A DNA stretch of 53,162 nucleotides, from contig NZ_JBBMEY010000013.1 of the NCBI RefSeq assembly GCF_040096285.1, forward strand, positions 1-53,162. Reading direction: 5' to 3'. The notes under the pieces were generated by a model that was given only the letters and a program-made list of their open reading frames with translations, was not told where the DNA came from and did not search any database. This DNA is from Ruminococcoides intestinihominis (GTDB lineage: Bacteria; Bacillota; Clostridia; Oscillospirales; Acutalibacteraceae). Below, piece after piece: positions 43,312 to 52,848 of the stretch. A program made the translations under genes and the position numbers. The number at the start of each line of letters is the position of its first letter. Position 1 is the first letter of the stretch.

Positions 43312-43481
43312 TTATCTTTTCTTATATAGAACCAGTTCTGGGTTAATTCCATTTTCTTCATATGTTGATACAAGGATAAAGTCTATATTTGCTACTATAC
43401 CGAAATATCTTTCTCCACCAGTTCATCTTGTGATAAACCTTTCTTTGTCCTTAGTTCAAGGATTATGTCCTTTGTTTCCAT
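43312..43481 (-). pseudogene. XRE-family regulator remnant
   Basis: ATG 43481 follows AGGTGGTG and reads 28 codons (METKDIILELRTKKGLSQDE and on) that are the first helices of an XRE-type helix-turn-helix, then stops at TAG 43397-43395, before the recognition helix. In another frame, 43394-43312 reads about 25 residues ending in ENGINPELVLYKKR and a stop, possibly the tail of the same or another gene. A deletion fusing two ends is the simplest explanation. Confidence 0.6.
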
Positions 43482-43591
43482 ATTATTCACCACCTATTTG
43501 TATTATAATGTAAATTGTTTATTAGTACAAGCAACTCCTTGTTGCCATTATTTTTATTTTGTTTGCATTTAGTAATTTCACAAATTACTAT

Positions 43592-43621
43592 AAAAATAGC
43601 CTCTGCTATTTTGCAGAGGCT
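43592..43621 (-). terminator. Terminator of the flavodiiron gene
   Basis: A perfect 9-bp stem (43598-43606 with 43613-43621, arm AGCCTCTGC) followed on the minus strand by five T. Confidence 0.9.
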
Positions 43622-43642
43622 AATAATAATTGAGTTTGAAAA

Positions 43643-44803
43643 TTATGCCAAGATTTCGTCAGCAAGTTTTTCCATTTCTTTATATGTATCTTCTGTTGCC
43701 TTGGACTTAATTGTAACTACTGTATCACAGATAGTAACATTCTTCATTTCTTCCAGGTAACCCTTCATAGTTCTTGCAGCAGTAGGTGCCCATGAACCGT
43801 TTTCTACAATAGCTACCTTTCTGTTCTGATAAGCCTTAATCTTTAGATGATGTAGGAAGTCTGCCATTACAGGGAACACACCTGCATCATATGATGGAGC
43901 AGCAACAATTAACTTGCTATATCTAAATGCATCTTCAATAGCCTCTGCCATATCACATCTTGAAAGGTCAGTTACAACAACTTCCTTGTCTGTCTTAGAC
44001 TTTAGGATTTCTTCCAGCTTACCTACTGCCTCAGTTGTGTTGCCATGAATTGAACAATAAGCAACAAATACACCATCTGTTTCAGCCTGATAAGTTGACC
44101 AAGTGTTGTATAGGTCTAGGTAGTAGCCTAGGTTTTCTGTTAGTACAGGACCATGAGTAGGACAGATAATCTGAATGTCAAGCTTTGATGTTTTCTTTAG
44201 TAGTCCTTGTACAGGTACTCCATACTTACCTACAATGTTAAAGTAGTATCTTCTAGCCTCACAAGCCCAATCTTCATCAGTATCTAATGCACCGAACTTA
44301 CCGAATGCATCAGCAGAGAACAGTACCTTATCTGTGCTGTCGTATGTAACCATAACTTCAGGCCAATGAACCATTGGTGCCATTACAAAACTTAATGTAT
44401 GAGTACCAAGTTCAAGAGTATCACCTTCAGCAACAACCTTTGAAGTTGTTTCTAGGTCAAGACCTGTAAACTGCTTTAGAAATAGGAAAGTTTTCTTGTT
44501 ACCTACCAAAGTGATTTCAGGGTACTTCTTGATACAAGCCTCTACAGAACCGGAATGGTCAGGTTCCATATGGTTTACAACCAGATATTTAGGTGTCTTA
44601 CCGTCAAGAACTTTCTCAACATTTTCAAGCCACTCATCAGTTTTTCTTTTATCAACTGTATCAATAAGTGCAATATTTTCATCCATAATAACATAAGCAT
44701 TATATGCAATACCGTTAGGAATTATATACTGACTTTCAAACAAATCAAGAGTTTTATCATCACAACCAACATAAGTAATATCTTTTGTTATTTCTTTAAT
44801 CAT
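43643..44803 (-). CDS. Flavodiiron protein (A-type flavoprotein)
   Basis: A 386-aa protein in two parts: a metallo-beta-lactamase-like diiron domain (about 1-245) with the ligand run His78-x-Glu80-x-Asp82-His83 (HMEPDH), a later HWPE and SADAFG; and a flavodoxin domain (about 250-386) with YCSIHGNTTEAV binding FMN. These cytosolic enzymes reduce O2 to water or NO to N2O, protecting anaerobes such as this one with its oxygen-sensitive PflB. AGAGAGG precedes the start. The ~290 bases upstream (44804-45091) are AT-rich and contain only the two divergent promoter areas. Confidence 0.95.
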   Translation of the reverse strand: MIKEITKDITYVGCDDKTLDLFESQYIIPNGIAYNAYVIMDENIALIDTVDKRKTDEWLENVEKVLDGKTPKYLVVNHMEPDHSGSVEACIKKYPEITLVGNKKTFLFLKQFTGLDLETTSKVVAEGDTLELGTHTLSFVMAPMVHWPEVMVTYDSTDKVLFSADAFGKFGALDTDEDWACEARRYYFNIVGKYGVPVQGLLKKTSKLDIQIICPTHGPVLTENLGYYLDLYNTWSTYQAETDGVFVAYCSIHGNTTEAVGKLEEILKSKTDKEVVVTDLSRCDMAEAIEDAFRYSKLIVAAPSYDAGVFPVMADFLHHLKIKAYQNRKVAIVENGSWAPTAARTMKGYLEEMKNVTICDTVVTIKSKATEDTYKEMEKLADEILA

Positions 44804-45091
44804 AATTAATACCTCTCTTTCTTAATTAAGGATAGAATATCACATTTTATTCATATTTTTATTCTAGTATAGAATTATATATGTTATTTTTTAATAAAAT
44901 AATTGTTAAGAATAGCCATAACTTAAAATAAATATCAATAAAACAGAAATGATTATTATTTTCAGCATTATGTACAACTAAACGGTTTATTTCTTGTGCA
45001 AAATAATGAACATTGAATTTAAAATATACATTGTACATATCCTTAAATAATGTTAAAATCAATATACTAAACTAAATAAGAGGTGAATATA

Positions 45092-47377
45092 TTGAAGAAA
45101 TTACTAAAGCACTTTAAGCCTGCAATCATTCCTATTATTTTCGTTGTAATTTTGCTAGTAATTCAGGCTTATTGTGACTTATCATTGCCAACATATATGA
45201 GTAATATTGTCAATGTTGGTATTCAGCAGTCCGGTATTGAAACTGTTACACCGGAAAAAGCTCCAAAAAGTGAAATGGATAAAATAGAGCTTTTTATGGA
45301 CAAAAATGACAAAGACTTTGTAAATTCTCAGTATAAAAGTGAGAAGTACAAAAACAAAGATATTCTTGTATTAAAGGAAAATATCGGCGATAAAAATGCC
45401 GATAAACTTGCCGATAAGCTAACAAAGCCTATGCTTATCACTTATATGTTAGAAAAGAGTGAGAAAGGCGAACTTTCTTCCGACTCAGTAAGTGGCAAGA
45501 TTGACAACAAGGACTTCCAAGAGATTATGGAAAATGGTGTTAAAGAAATGACACCTGAAAACCAAATGAAGTTTATGGAAATCAATAAGAAGTCTCAAGC
45601 CGGTGAAACAGTTGATATGTTTGAGATTTTGCCTTTATTCAGCGAAAACACTATGAGTCAAATTACTGATGTAATGAACGACAAGTTAAAGGCATTTGAC
45701 AAACTAGGAGAGGACACAATCACACAGGTTGTAACACCATATACAGAAAGCCTTATGAAGTCTGCCGGTGTTGATACTGACCAGGTTAGAATGAATTACC
45801 TATTTAAAGCAGGTGCATTAATGCTTGGTTATGCCGGTGTAATCTTTGTATGTATGATTGCCGTTTCCTTACTTGCATCAATTATCGGTGCTAGATTCTC
45901 TAAGGATATTAGAAGTCATGCATATAACCAAATTATCAACTTCTCAGCCAGTGAGTCAAACAAATTCAGTAATGCTTCATTAATTACAAGATGTACAAAT
46001 GATATTCAGCAAATTCAGATGGTTGTTGTAATGATGCTAAGAATGATTATCTATGCTCCAATCTTAGGTATCGGTGCATTATTAAAGGTAACTAATATGA
46101 GTTCCGGTATGGTATGGGTTATTGCCTTAGCAGTTGGCGTTATCCTTGTACTTGTTTCAACACTAATGACAGTAGCAATGCCTAAGTTTACTGCACTTCA
46201 AAAGCTAGTTGATAAGGTAAACCTAGTTTCAAGAGAAATTCTTACAGGTCTACCTGTTATCAGAGCATTTAGCCGTGAAGACCACGAAAATGAAAGATTT
46301 GACGATGCAAACAAAACTCTTACAAAGACTAACCTATTTGTAAACAGAGTTATGGCAATTATGATGCCTGCTATGATGTTTATTATGAACGGTACAACAG
46401 TACTTATTGTTTGGGTTGGTGCTAATGAAACTAATGCAGGTAATATGCAAGTCGGTGACATTATGGCATATATCCAATACACAATGCAGATTATTATGTC
46501 TTTCCTAATGATTTGTATGGCAAGTATTATGATTCCAAGAGCATTTGTTTCAGCAAAAAGACTTGGTGAAATCTACGATACAGAAATTACAATCCATAAC
46601 CCTGAAAACCCTAAGCAGTTTGAAGAAAAACAAAAGGGCGTTGTAGAATTTAAGGATGTAACATTTGCTTATCCGGGAGCAGAAGAACCTGTACTAAAGG
46701 ACATTAGCTTTACTGCAAAGCCAGGTGAAACTACTGCTATTATCGGTTCAACAGGTAGTGGTAAGAGTACACTTATCAACCTTATCCCAAGATTTTACGA
46801 TACAACTAAGGGTTCTGTTACAGTTGACGGTCAAGATATTAAGGATGTTAAGCTAACTGATTTAAGAGATAAAATCGGTTATGTACCACAGAAAGGTATG
46901 CTATTCTCCGGTACTATTAAGTCAAACATTGCTTTTGCAAATGAAGACCTACCAATGGAAAAAATCGAAAAAGCAGCAGAGATTGCTCACGCAACAGAAT
47001 TCATCAATGAAAAGCCTCAGAAATATGAAACACATATTAGCCAAGGTGGTACTAATGTTTCAGGTGGTCAAAGACAAAGACTTTCTATTGCAAGAGCTAT
47101 TGCAAATGAACCTGAAGTGCTAATCTTTGATGATAGCTTCTCAGCACTAGACTTTAAGACTGATGTTGCAGTCAGAAAGGCACTTAGTGAAAATATTAAG
47201 AATAGCACAATCCTTATTGTTGCTCAAAGAATCAGCACAGTTCTAAATGCTGAACAGATACTTGTACTTGACAACGGTAAAATCGTTGGTAAGGGTACAC
47301 ACAAAGAACTACTGAAAAACTGTCAAGTTTATCGTGACATTGCAGAAAGTCAGTTGTCAAAGGAGGAATTACAGTAA
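45092..47377 (+). CDS. ABC exporter half, degenerate ATP site, large outer insert
   Basis: About 761 aa: a six-helix exporter domain and an ABC domain (from about 515). Walker A GSTGSGKST starts at 552 and the signature VSGGQRQR is normal, but the catalytic Glu after Walker B is Asp681 (LIFDDS) and the switch His is Gln712 (VAQRIS). The first and second helices are separated by a ~180-residue charged insert (about 55-240), which should lie outside the cell. Such halves pair with a normal half to make an asymmetric multidrug-type or lipid exporter. TTG 45092 is preferred to GTG 45083, which overlaps AGAGGTGA. Overlaps the next gene by 1 base. Confidence 0.9.
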   Translation: MKKLLKHFKPAIIPIIFVVILLVIQAYCDLSLPTYMSNIVNVGIQQSGIETVTPEKAPKSEMDKIELFMDKNDKDFVNSQYKSEKYKNKDILVLKENIGDKNADKLADKLTKPMLITYMLEKSEKGELSSDSVSGKIDNKDFQEIMENGVKEMTPENQMKFMEINKKSQAGETVDMFEILPLFSENTMSQITDVMNDKLKAFDKLGEDTITQVVTPYTESLMKSAGVDTDQVRMNYLFKAGALMLGYAGVIFVCMIAVSLLASIIGARFSKDIRSHAYNQIINFSASESNKFSNASLITRCTNDIQQIQMVVVMMLRMIIYAPILGIGALLKVTNMSSGMVWVIALAVGVILVLVSTLMTVAMPKFTALQKLVDKVNLVSREILTGLPVIRAFSREDHENERFDDANKTLTKTNLFVNRVMAIMMPAMMFIMNGTTVLIVWVGANETNAGNMQVGDIMAYIQYTMQIIMSFLMICMASIMIPRAFVSAKRLGEIYDTEITIHNPENPKQFEEKQKGVVEFKDVTFAYPGAEEPVLKDISFTAKPGETTAIIGSTGSGKSTLINLIPRFYDTTKGSVTVDGQDIKDVKLTDLRDKIGYVPQKGMLFSGTIKSNIAFANEDLPMEKIEKAAEIAHATEFINEKPQKYETHISQGGTNVSGGQRQRLSIARAIANEPEVLIFDDSFSALDFKTDVAVRKALSENIKNSTILIVAQRISTVLNAEQILVLDNGKIVGKGTHKELLKNCQVYRDIAESQLSKEELQ

Positions 47378-49239
47378 TGCCTATGCCTATGGGAGGACCT
47401 AGAGGTGGTAGAGGTCCACAAGGAAAAATGATGGGAACAGCTAAAGCAAAAGACTTTAAGGGTTCTATCAAAAGCCTTTTTAAATATATCGGCAACTACA
47501 AATTTGCCATACTCATTGTTGTAATTTTCGCCATTGCAAGTACAGTTTTCAATGTTATAGGACCTAAGATTTTAGGTAATGCAACAACAGAACTTTTCAA
47601 CGGAATTATGAGTAAGTATTCCGGTGGTTCAGGCATTGATTTCGGTAAAATTGCCGGTATCTTAATCGGACTACTATGTATCTATATTACAAGTTCGATT
47701 TGTGGTTTTGTTCAGAACTTCCTAATGAGTACAGTAACTCAGAAGGTTGGTTATAGATTAAGAAGAGATATTTCTTACAAAATCAATCTTCTTCCTATGA
47801 ACTACTTTGACAGACATCAAACAGGTGAAACACTATCTATTATCACAAATGATGTTGATACTCTTTGTACAAGTTTAAACCAGGTTGCAACTCAGGCAGT
47901 AACATCAATTTCAACAATCATCGGTGTGCTATATATGATGTTTAGCATTAACTGGATGATGACACTTATTGCATTAGTTATTCTACCGATTGCACTAATC
48001 TTTATTTCACTTATCTTTAAGATTTCTCAGAAACATTTTAGAAATCAGCAGGATTACTTAGGTCATGTTAACGGTCAAGTTGAAGAAACAATCAGTGGTG
48101 TTAACATTGTTCAGGCATTTAACACAGTTGACAGAAATGTTGAAGAATTCGAAAAGTCCAACAATATGCTTTATAAATCAGCATGGAAGAGCCAGTTCTT
48201 CTCAGGTTTAGCAGGTCCTATTATGCAGGTAATCGGTAACTTAGCTTACGGTGCAATTGCAGTACTTGGTGGTTACTTAGCTATTCAGGGTACAATTACT
48301 GTCGGTGACATTCAGTCATTTATACAGTATGTAAGACAGTTTACAATGCCTATTCAGCAACTTGCTCAGGTAAGTAATATGATTCAGCAAATGACTGCAT
48401 CAGCTGAAAGAATTTTTGAATTTATCGGTGAAAAGGAAGAGTCCCAAGAAGCTGAAAACCATTGCAAGAAGCCTAACGGTGAAAATGTTACTGTTGATGA
48501 AATCACAGGTAATGTAACATTTGACCATGTTAAATTCGGCTACAACGAGGATAAAATTATTATTCACGACTTCTCAGCTAAAGTTAAGCAAGGTCAGAAG
48601 ATTGCTATTGTTGGCCCTACAGGTGCAGGTAAAACAACAATGGTTAAGCTACTGATGAGATTCTATGACCTAAACGGTGGTAGCATCCTAGTTGATGAAC
48701 ACAACATTAATGACTTTGACAGAAGAGAACTAAGAGAGCTTTACGGTATGGTTCTTCAGGATACATGGCTATTTAAAGGCTCAATTATGGAGAACATTCG
48801 TTACGGTAAATTGGATGCCGGTGATGAAGATGTTATAAAGGCTGCAAAGGCTGCTCATGTTGATGACTTTGTTAAACACCTACCTGATGGCTACAATATG
48901 GTTCTAAATGAAGAAGCATCAAATGTTAGCCAAGGTCAAAAGCAGTTATTAACTATTGCAAGAACAATTCTTGCCGACCCTAAGATTCTTATTCTTGATG
49001 AAGCTACTTCTTCAGTTGATACAAGAACAGAGGCTTATATTCAGAAGGCTATGGATAACCTAATGGAAGGCAGAACAAGTTTTGTTATTGCTCACAGACT
49101 TTCAACAATCAAGAACGCTGACTTAATTCTATTTATGAAAGATGGGGACATTGTTGAACAAGGTACTCATAATGAGCTACTTGCTAAGGGTGGCTACTAT
49201 GCAGACCTATACAACAGTCAGTTTGATAAAGTATCTTAA
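47377..49239 (+). CDS. ABC exporter half with catalytic ATP site
   Basis: A 620-aa exporter half: a Gly/Pro/Met-rich first 25 residues, six membrane helices (about 40-340) and an ABC domain with Walker A GPTGAGKTT, signature VSQGQKQ (SQG, not SGG), Walker B LILDE with catalytic Glu542, and switch His in IAHRLS. The normal Walker parts here and the normal signature in the partner together make the one active site of a heterodimer, as in TM287/288. The substrate is unknown: no regulator or drug-related gene is next to it. Confidence 0.93.
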   Translation: MPMPMGGPRGGRGPQGKMMGTAKAKDFKGSIKSLFKYIGNYKFAILIVVIFAIASTVFNVIGPKILGNATTELFNGIMSKYSGGSGIDFGKIAGILIGLLCIYITSSICGFVQNFLMSTVTQKVGYRLRRDISYKINLLPMNYFDRHQTGETLSIITNDVDTLCTSLNQVATQAVTSISTIIGVLYMMFSINWMMTLIALVILPIALIFISLIFKISQKHFRNQQDYLGHVNGQVEETISGVNIVQAFNTVDRNVEEFEKSNNMLYKSAWKSQFFSGLAGPIMQVIGNLAYGAIAVLGGYLAIQGTITVGDIQSFIQYVRQFTMPIQQLAQVSNMIQQMTASAERIFEFIGEKEESQEAENHCKKPNGENVTVDEITGNVTFDHVKFGYNEDKIIIHDFSAKVKQGQKIAIVGPTGAGKTTMVKLLMRFYDLNGGSILVDEHNINDFDRRELRELYGMVLQDTWLFKGSIMENIRYGKLDAGDEDVIKAAKAAHVDDFVKHLPDGYNMVLNEEASNVSQGQKQLLTIARTILADPKILILDEATSSVDTRTEAYIQKAMDNLMEGRTSFVIAHRLSTIKNADLILFMKDGDIVEQGTHNELLAKGGYYADLYNSQFDKVS

Positions 49240-49260
49240 AAATTTATCACTTTAACACAA

Positions 49261-49299
49261 AGGGAAGTTACAGTTTCTATGTAACTTCCCTAATTTTTT
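49261..49299 (+). terminator. Terminator after the ABC exporter genes
   Basis: A perfect 12-bp stem (49261-49272 with 49280-49291, arm AGGGAAGTTACA) followed by AATTTTTT. Confidence 0.9.
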
Positions 49300-49372
49300 C
49301 AAAAAAAGAACACACAATAACAGTTGAAGTAATCACAAAAATGTGATATATTTGATTAAAGGAGTTGATAGT

Positions 49373-50425
49373 ATGGCAAAAAAAGGTACACACGGCTATT
49401 TTGAAGATGAAAACAAAGACACATCTTTTGATGACTTCAAAACTGATATGACTAACATTGATGATGAAGTTGACAAAATCTTAGCCGAACAAAGAAAAGC
49501 AAAACAACAGATTGACTTCTTTAGTGATGAACCTATTGATAATAACGAAGATGAATATGTATTTGACAACAGTTCTTCAAGAGAACTAAAGAGCAATAGC
49601 CCTAGAAAAAATACATATGCTGAAAATATAGAAACTGAAGAAGTTACACCTGAAACTAAAGAACCACAGGGTAGTCACTCTGCTGATACTAATGATAGTG
49701 GTGAAAGCAGAAGTAACAGAAGTTCCGGCAGTTCAGGTAGCAGAAGTTCAAGCAGTAAAAGTTCCAAAGGTTCTAAGGACAAAAAGAAAAAGTCCAAGAA
49801 AAAGGACAAGGACAGAGGACACAGTAGCCACGATAGTCACGAAAGTCATAGCAGTAACAGAAAAGATAACAGTAAATCCGATAATAGAAAAGCTGAAAAA
49901 TCTTCTAAGAGAAGCGACAAAAGCCATTCCGAAAAGAAAAAGCATACAGGACTAAAAACATTTGTTGTTATCATTATTATCCTAGGTGCTTTATGTGGTG
50001 GCGTTTATGCTTACTTTGGACATATTCCAACTAAGGAGGATATTCAGAGCCTACTACCTGTGTCAGACAGTGCAGAACCTACTTCTTCTGCTTCAATTCA
50101 CGAAACACTTGTTGCAATTACAGTTTCAGGTGATACAGTAACATATAACGGTGAAGTACTAAGTAGTGTTGATGAATTAAATAACAGATTGTCAAAGGAA
50201 ACAGACCCTACAATTTCTCTAATCAACAATGATGCAAATGCTTCTACATACAACAAGGTTGTTGAAATTGTTAACAACTACGGTGGTAACTTTGAAACAA
50301 TGGATGAGGACAACACAAACCCATCAATTAACACAGAAGAAAACTCTACTGAAGAAAATACTACAGAAAGTGTAGCAGAAAGCACAACAGAACCTACTTC
50401 TGAAAGCACTTCTTCAGCAGAATAA
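49373..50425 (+). CDS. Lys/Ser-rich single-pass membrane protein
   Basis: A 350-aa protein of low complexity. The first ~95 residues are acidic with a DEVDKILAEQRKAKQQIDFF helix; about 100-192 is a run of Ser, Lys, Asp, Gly and His; about 196-217 is a membrane helix; about 240-315 is a small folded domain outside (LVAITVSGDTVTYNGEVLSSVDELNNRL, resembling a biopolymer-transport or ExbD-like fold but not assignable); the tail is Thr/Ser/Glu-rich. The charged cytoplasmic part suggests a disordered scaffold. ATG 49373 follows AAAGGAG; the longer frame has none. No function is known. Confidence 0.75.
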   Translation: MAKKGTHGYFEDENKDTSFDDFKTDMTNIDDEVDKILAEQRKAKQQIDFFSDEPIDNNEDEYVFDNSSSRELKSNSPRKNTYAENIETEEVTPETKEPQGSHSADTNDSGESRSNRSSGSSGSRSSSSKSSKGSKDKKKKSKKKDKDRGHSSHDSHESHSSNRKDNSKSDNRKAEKSSKRSDKSHSEKKKHTGLKTFVVIIIILGALCGGVYAYFGHIPTKEDIQSLLPVSDSAEPTSSASIHETLVAITVSGDTVTYNGEVLSSVDELNNRLSKETDPTISLINNDANASTYNKVVEIVNNYGGNFETMDEDNTNPSINTEENSTEENTTESVAESTTEPTSESTSSAE

Positions 50426-50445
50426 CTGACAATTTATTCCGATAG

Positions 50446-50474
50446 TTGACATTATATTTACTATGTGTTACACT
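50446..50474 (+). promoter_or_regulatory. Promoter of the SAM riboswitch and metK
   Basis: TTGACA (50446-50451), 17-bp spacer and TACACT (50469-50474), about 27 bases before the riboswitch. Confidence 0.75.
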
Positions 50475-50500
50475 ATGAAGGTAGAAAAATTAAATATTTT

Positions 50501-50627
50501 CTTATCAAGAGCGACTGAGGGACAGGCCCTATGAAGTCCGGCAACCTGCGAAAAGCAAGGTGCTAATTCCTGCGGTATAACCGAAAGATGAGTATTAAGC
50601 CACCGTCTTTCACGGTGGCTTTTTTTT
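50501..50627 (+). promoter_or_regulatory. SAM-I (S-box) riboswitch with terminator
   Basis: The conserved core is visible: TATCAAGAG, GAGGGACAGGCCCTATGAAG (50517-50536), CCGGCAACC and the AAGGTGCTAATTCC element (50556-50569). P1 pairs CTTATC (50501-50506) with GATGAG (50587-50592). A 10-bp terminator (50597-50606 with 50612-50621, core GCCACCGT) with seven T follows at once. High S-adenosylmethionine stabilises the aptamer and lets the terminator form, shutting off metK. Confidence 0.97.
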
Positions 50628-50659
50628 GTGGTAAGAAATATAAGAAAAGGAGTATAGAT

Positions 50660-51841
50660 ATGGGAAAGTATTTATTTACATCAGAATCAGTTACTGAAGG
50701 ACATCCTGACAAAGTTTGTGACCAGATTAGTGACGCAATTCTTGATGCAATTTTTGAACAAGACAATATGGCTCATGTAGCTTGTGAAACAACTGCAGTT
50801 GCCGGTATCGTAAACATTATGGGTGAAATCAGCACAACTGCTAAGGTTGATTATGAAGCAGTTACAAGAAATGTTATTAACGAAATCGGCTATGACAGAG
50901 ATGAACTTCTATTTAACGGTCACAACTGCAAAATCAACAATATGATTACAACACAGTCACCTGATATTGCAATGGGCGTTAACGAAAGTTACGAACTAAA
51001 AGACGGTGAAGAGGACAAGTACAATCAGTTTGGTGCAGGTGACCAAGGTATGATGTTTGGTTATGCTTGTGACGAAACAGAAGAACTAATGCCACTAACT
51101 ATTTCACTATCTCACAAACTGGCTAAGAAGTTAACTGAGGTTAGAAAGAACGGCACACTAAAGTATCTTCGTCCTGATGGCAAAACTCAGGTTACTGCTC
51201 TTTATAAAGACGGCAAGGTTGTTAGCATTGACACAGTTGTTATCTCTACTCAGCATGATGAAGATGTTACACTTGAACAGATTAGAAATGATTTAATCAA
51301 GTATGTTATTAAGCCAATTATCCCTGAAAATCTACTAACTGATGATACAAGAATTCTTGTAAACCCAACAGGTAGATTTGTTATCGGTGGTCCTGCCGGT
51401 GACTCAGGTTTAACAGGTAGAAAGATTATTGTTGACACATACGGTGGTTATGGCCGTCATGGTGGTGGTGCATTCTCAGGTAAAGACCCAACTAAGGTTG
51501 ACCGTAGTGCTGCTTACTATGCAAGATATATTGCTAAGAACATTGTTGCCTCAGGTATTGCTAGTAGATGTGAAGTGCAACTTGCTTATGCAATCGGTGT
51601 TGCAAAGCCTGTTTCAATTATGGTAGATACTTTCGGTACAAGTAAGTATAGTAACAGTGAAATTGCAAATGCCGTTAAGAAGGTATTTGATTGCCGTCCT
51701 GCTGCTATTATTGAAGAACTTAACCTTCGCAATACTAAGTTCCTACCTACTGCTGCTTATGGTCATATGGGCAGAACAGACCTTAATGTTAAGTGGGAAG
51801 ATACCGATAAGGTAGAAGAACTAAAGAAAGCATTAGCATAA
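50660..51841 (+). CDS. metK: S-adenosylmethionine synthetase
   Basis: A 393-aa enzyme of normal length: GHPDK (14-18, ATP and methionine), GAGDQGMMFGYA (phosphate loop), GGAFSGKDPTKVDRSAAY and the FGTSKYSN segment all intact. It makes S-adenosylmethionine from methionine and ATP. The start follows AAGGAG at 50660; a longer frame would begin inside the riboswitch terminator. Its product feeds back through the S-box and supplies the SCIFF maturase and PflA. Confidence 0.98.
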   Translation: MGKYLFTSESVTEGHPDKVCDQISDAILDAIFEQDNMAHVACETTAVAGIVNIMGEISTTAKVDYEAVTRNVINEIGYDRDELLFNGHNCKINNMITTQSPDIAMGVNESYELKDGEEDKYNQFGAGDQGMMFGYACDETEELMPLTISLSHKLAKKLTEVRKNGTLKYLRPDGKTQVTALYKDGKVVSIDTVVISTQHDEDVTLEQIRNDLIKYVIKPIIPENLLTDDTRILVNPTGRFVIGGPAGDSGLTGRKIIVDTYGGYGRHGGGAFSGKDPTKVDRSAAYYARYIAKNIVASGIASRCEVQLAYAIGVAKPVSIMVDTFGTSKYSNSEIANAVKKVFDCRPAAIIEELNLRNTKFLPTAAYGHMGRTDLNVKWEDTDKVEELKKALA

Positions 51842-51877
51842 TTAAATTACAGATAATTTTTAAGTTTTTATAATCCT

Positions 51878-51909
51878 AAGCCAAGGCTACTATTATAGTC
51901 TTGGCTTTT
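51878..51909 (+). terminator. Terminator of metK
   Basis: A 12-bp stem with one G-U pair (51878-51889 with 51896-51907, arm AAGCCAAGGCTA) and a short T run. Confidence 0.85.
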
Positions 51910-51916
51910 CTCATAC

Positions 51917-51947
51917 AAAAAACGGCTGATACAATAAAGTATCAGCC
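51917..51947 (-). terminator. Terminator of the hemolysin III-family gene
   Basis: A perfect 9-bp stem (51924-51932 with 51939-51947, arm GGCTGATAC) followed on the minus strand by GTTTTTT. Confidence 0.88.
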
Positions 51948-51978
51948 TTAATTTTTACAGCCTATATTTAGATTTACA

Positions 51979-52626
51979 TTACATTTTTATAATTGCTATT
52001 AAGATTGAAAAGTAGTGGAATGCACTGCCAAGTACAGTGAAAATATGCCATATGGGATGGAAGTATTTTACCTTTTTAATTACATAAAACACAACACCAA
52101 CAGTATAAATTACACCACCAAGTACAAGGAATAATGCAGAAAGGAAAGGTACTTTTGCAATTAACGGCTTTATAGCAAAGATAATAACCCAGCCTGTAGC
52201 AATGTAACAAATAAGGGAAGGAATTTTAGCCTTTTCCATATTAATTGAATTTAGTGTTATGCCAATAATTGATGCAACCCACACAACAGAAAACAATATC
52301 CAACCTGTAACACCACCAAGAATATAAAGGGTTATTGGTGTGTATGTACCTGCAATAAGCAAAAATATTGTGTTGTGGTCCATTATTTGAAAGAAGTGCT
52401 TTACCCTTTCATTTGTAAATGAATGATACAGTGTGCTCATTGTATAAAGAATTATCAGTGATGCACCGTAAATTGCCGAACTGACAACTGCCAATGCATT
52501 TCCGTATATAACCGAAAATACAAGCAAAACAACTGTACCGGCTATGGACAAACAAGCTCCCACACCATGACTGACAGAAGAAAAAATTTCTTCCCCTAAT
52601 GTATATTTTCTTTTGATTTTTCCCAT
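51979..52626 (-). CDS. Hemolysin III/PAQR-family membrane protein
   Basis: A 215-aa protein with seven spans. Family signatures: EEIFSSVSHGVGA at the start (Ser-His), TLYHSFTNERVKHFFQIMDHNTIFLLIAGTYTP in the middle (His-Asp-His) and HPIWHIFTVLGSAFHYFSI at the end, giving the His/Asp/His metal site of PAQR proteins. Despite the name, the bacterial members (TrhA/YqfA) affect membrane lipid balance rather than lysis. Single gene with its own terminator. Confidence 0.93.
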   Translation of the reverse strand: MGKIKRKYTLGEEIFSSVSHGVGACLSIAGTVVLLVFSVIYGNALAVVSSAIYGASLIILYTMSTLYHSFTNERVKHFFQIMDHNTIFLLIAGTYTPITLYILGGVTGWILFSVVWVASIIGITLNSINMEKAKIPSLICYIATGWVIIFAIKPLIAKVPFLSALFLVLGGVIYTVGVVFYVIKKVKYFHPIWHIFTVLGSAFHYFSILIAIIKM

Positions 52627-52848
52627 TAATTAATCATCTCTATTCTTTGTTATTGTTGATAAGATGTTTTACTGTATTGTTATATTTTCTTTTTCTAAAT
52701 TGTATTATTAATTCTTCTGAGTGTGTAAGTGTGTAATTAAATTGTTTATTATAAGCTATATTATTATGTTATTTAGCTAATATATTATTTTGGTAAGTAA
52801 CGCTCATTTATTTCTTAACTATTATTATCCATTATCTTCTCCGTTTTA

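Noticed and set aside
44859..45062. 67-codon minus-strand frame in the gap before the ABC genes
   Set aside because: It is AT-rich with Phe/Ile/Asn-heavy random composition, no ribosome site, and covers the ABC promoter area.
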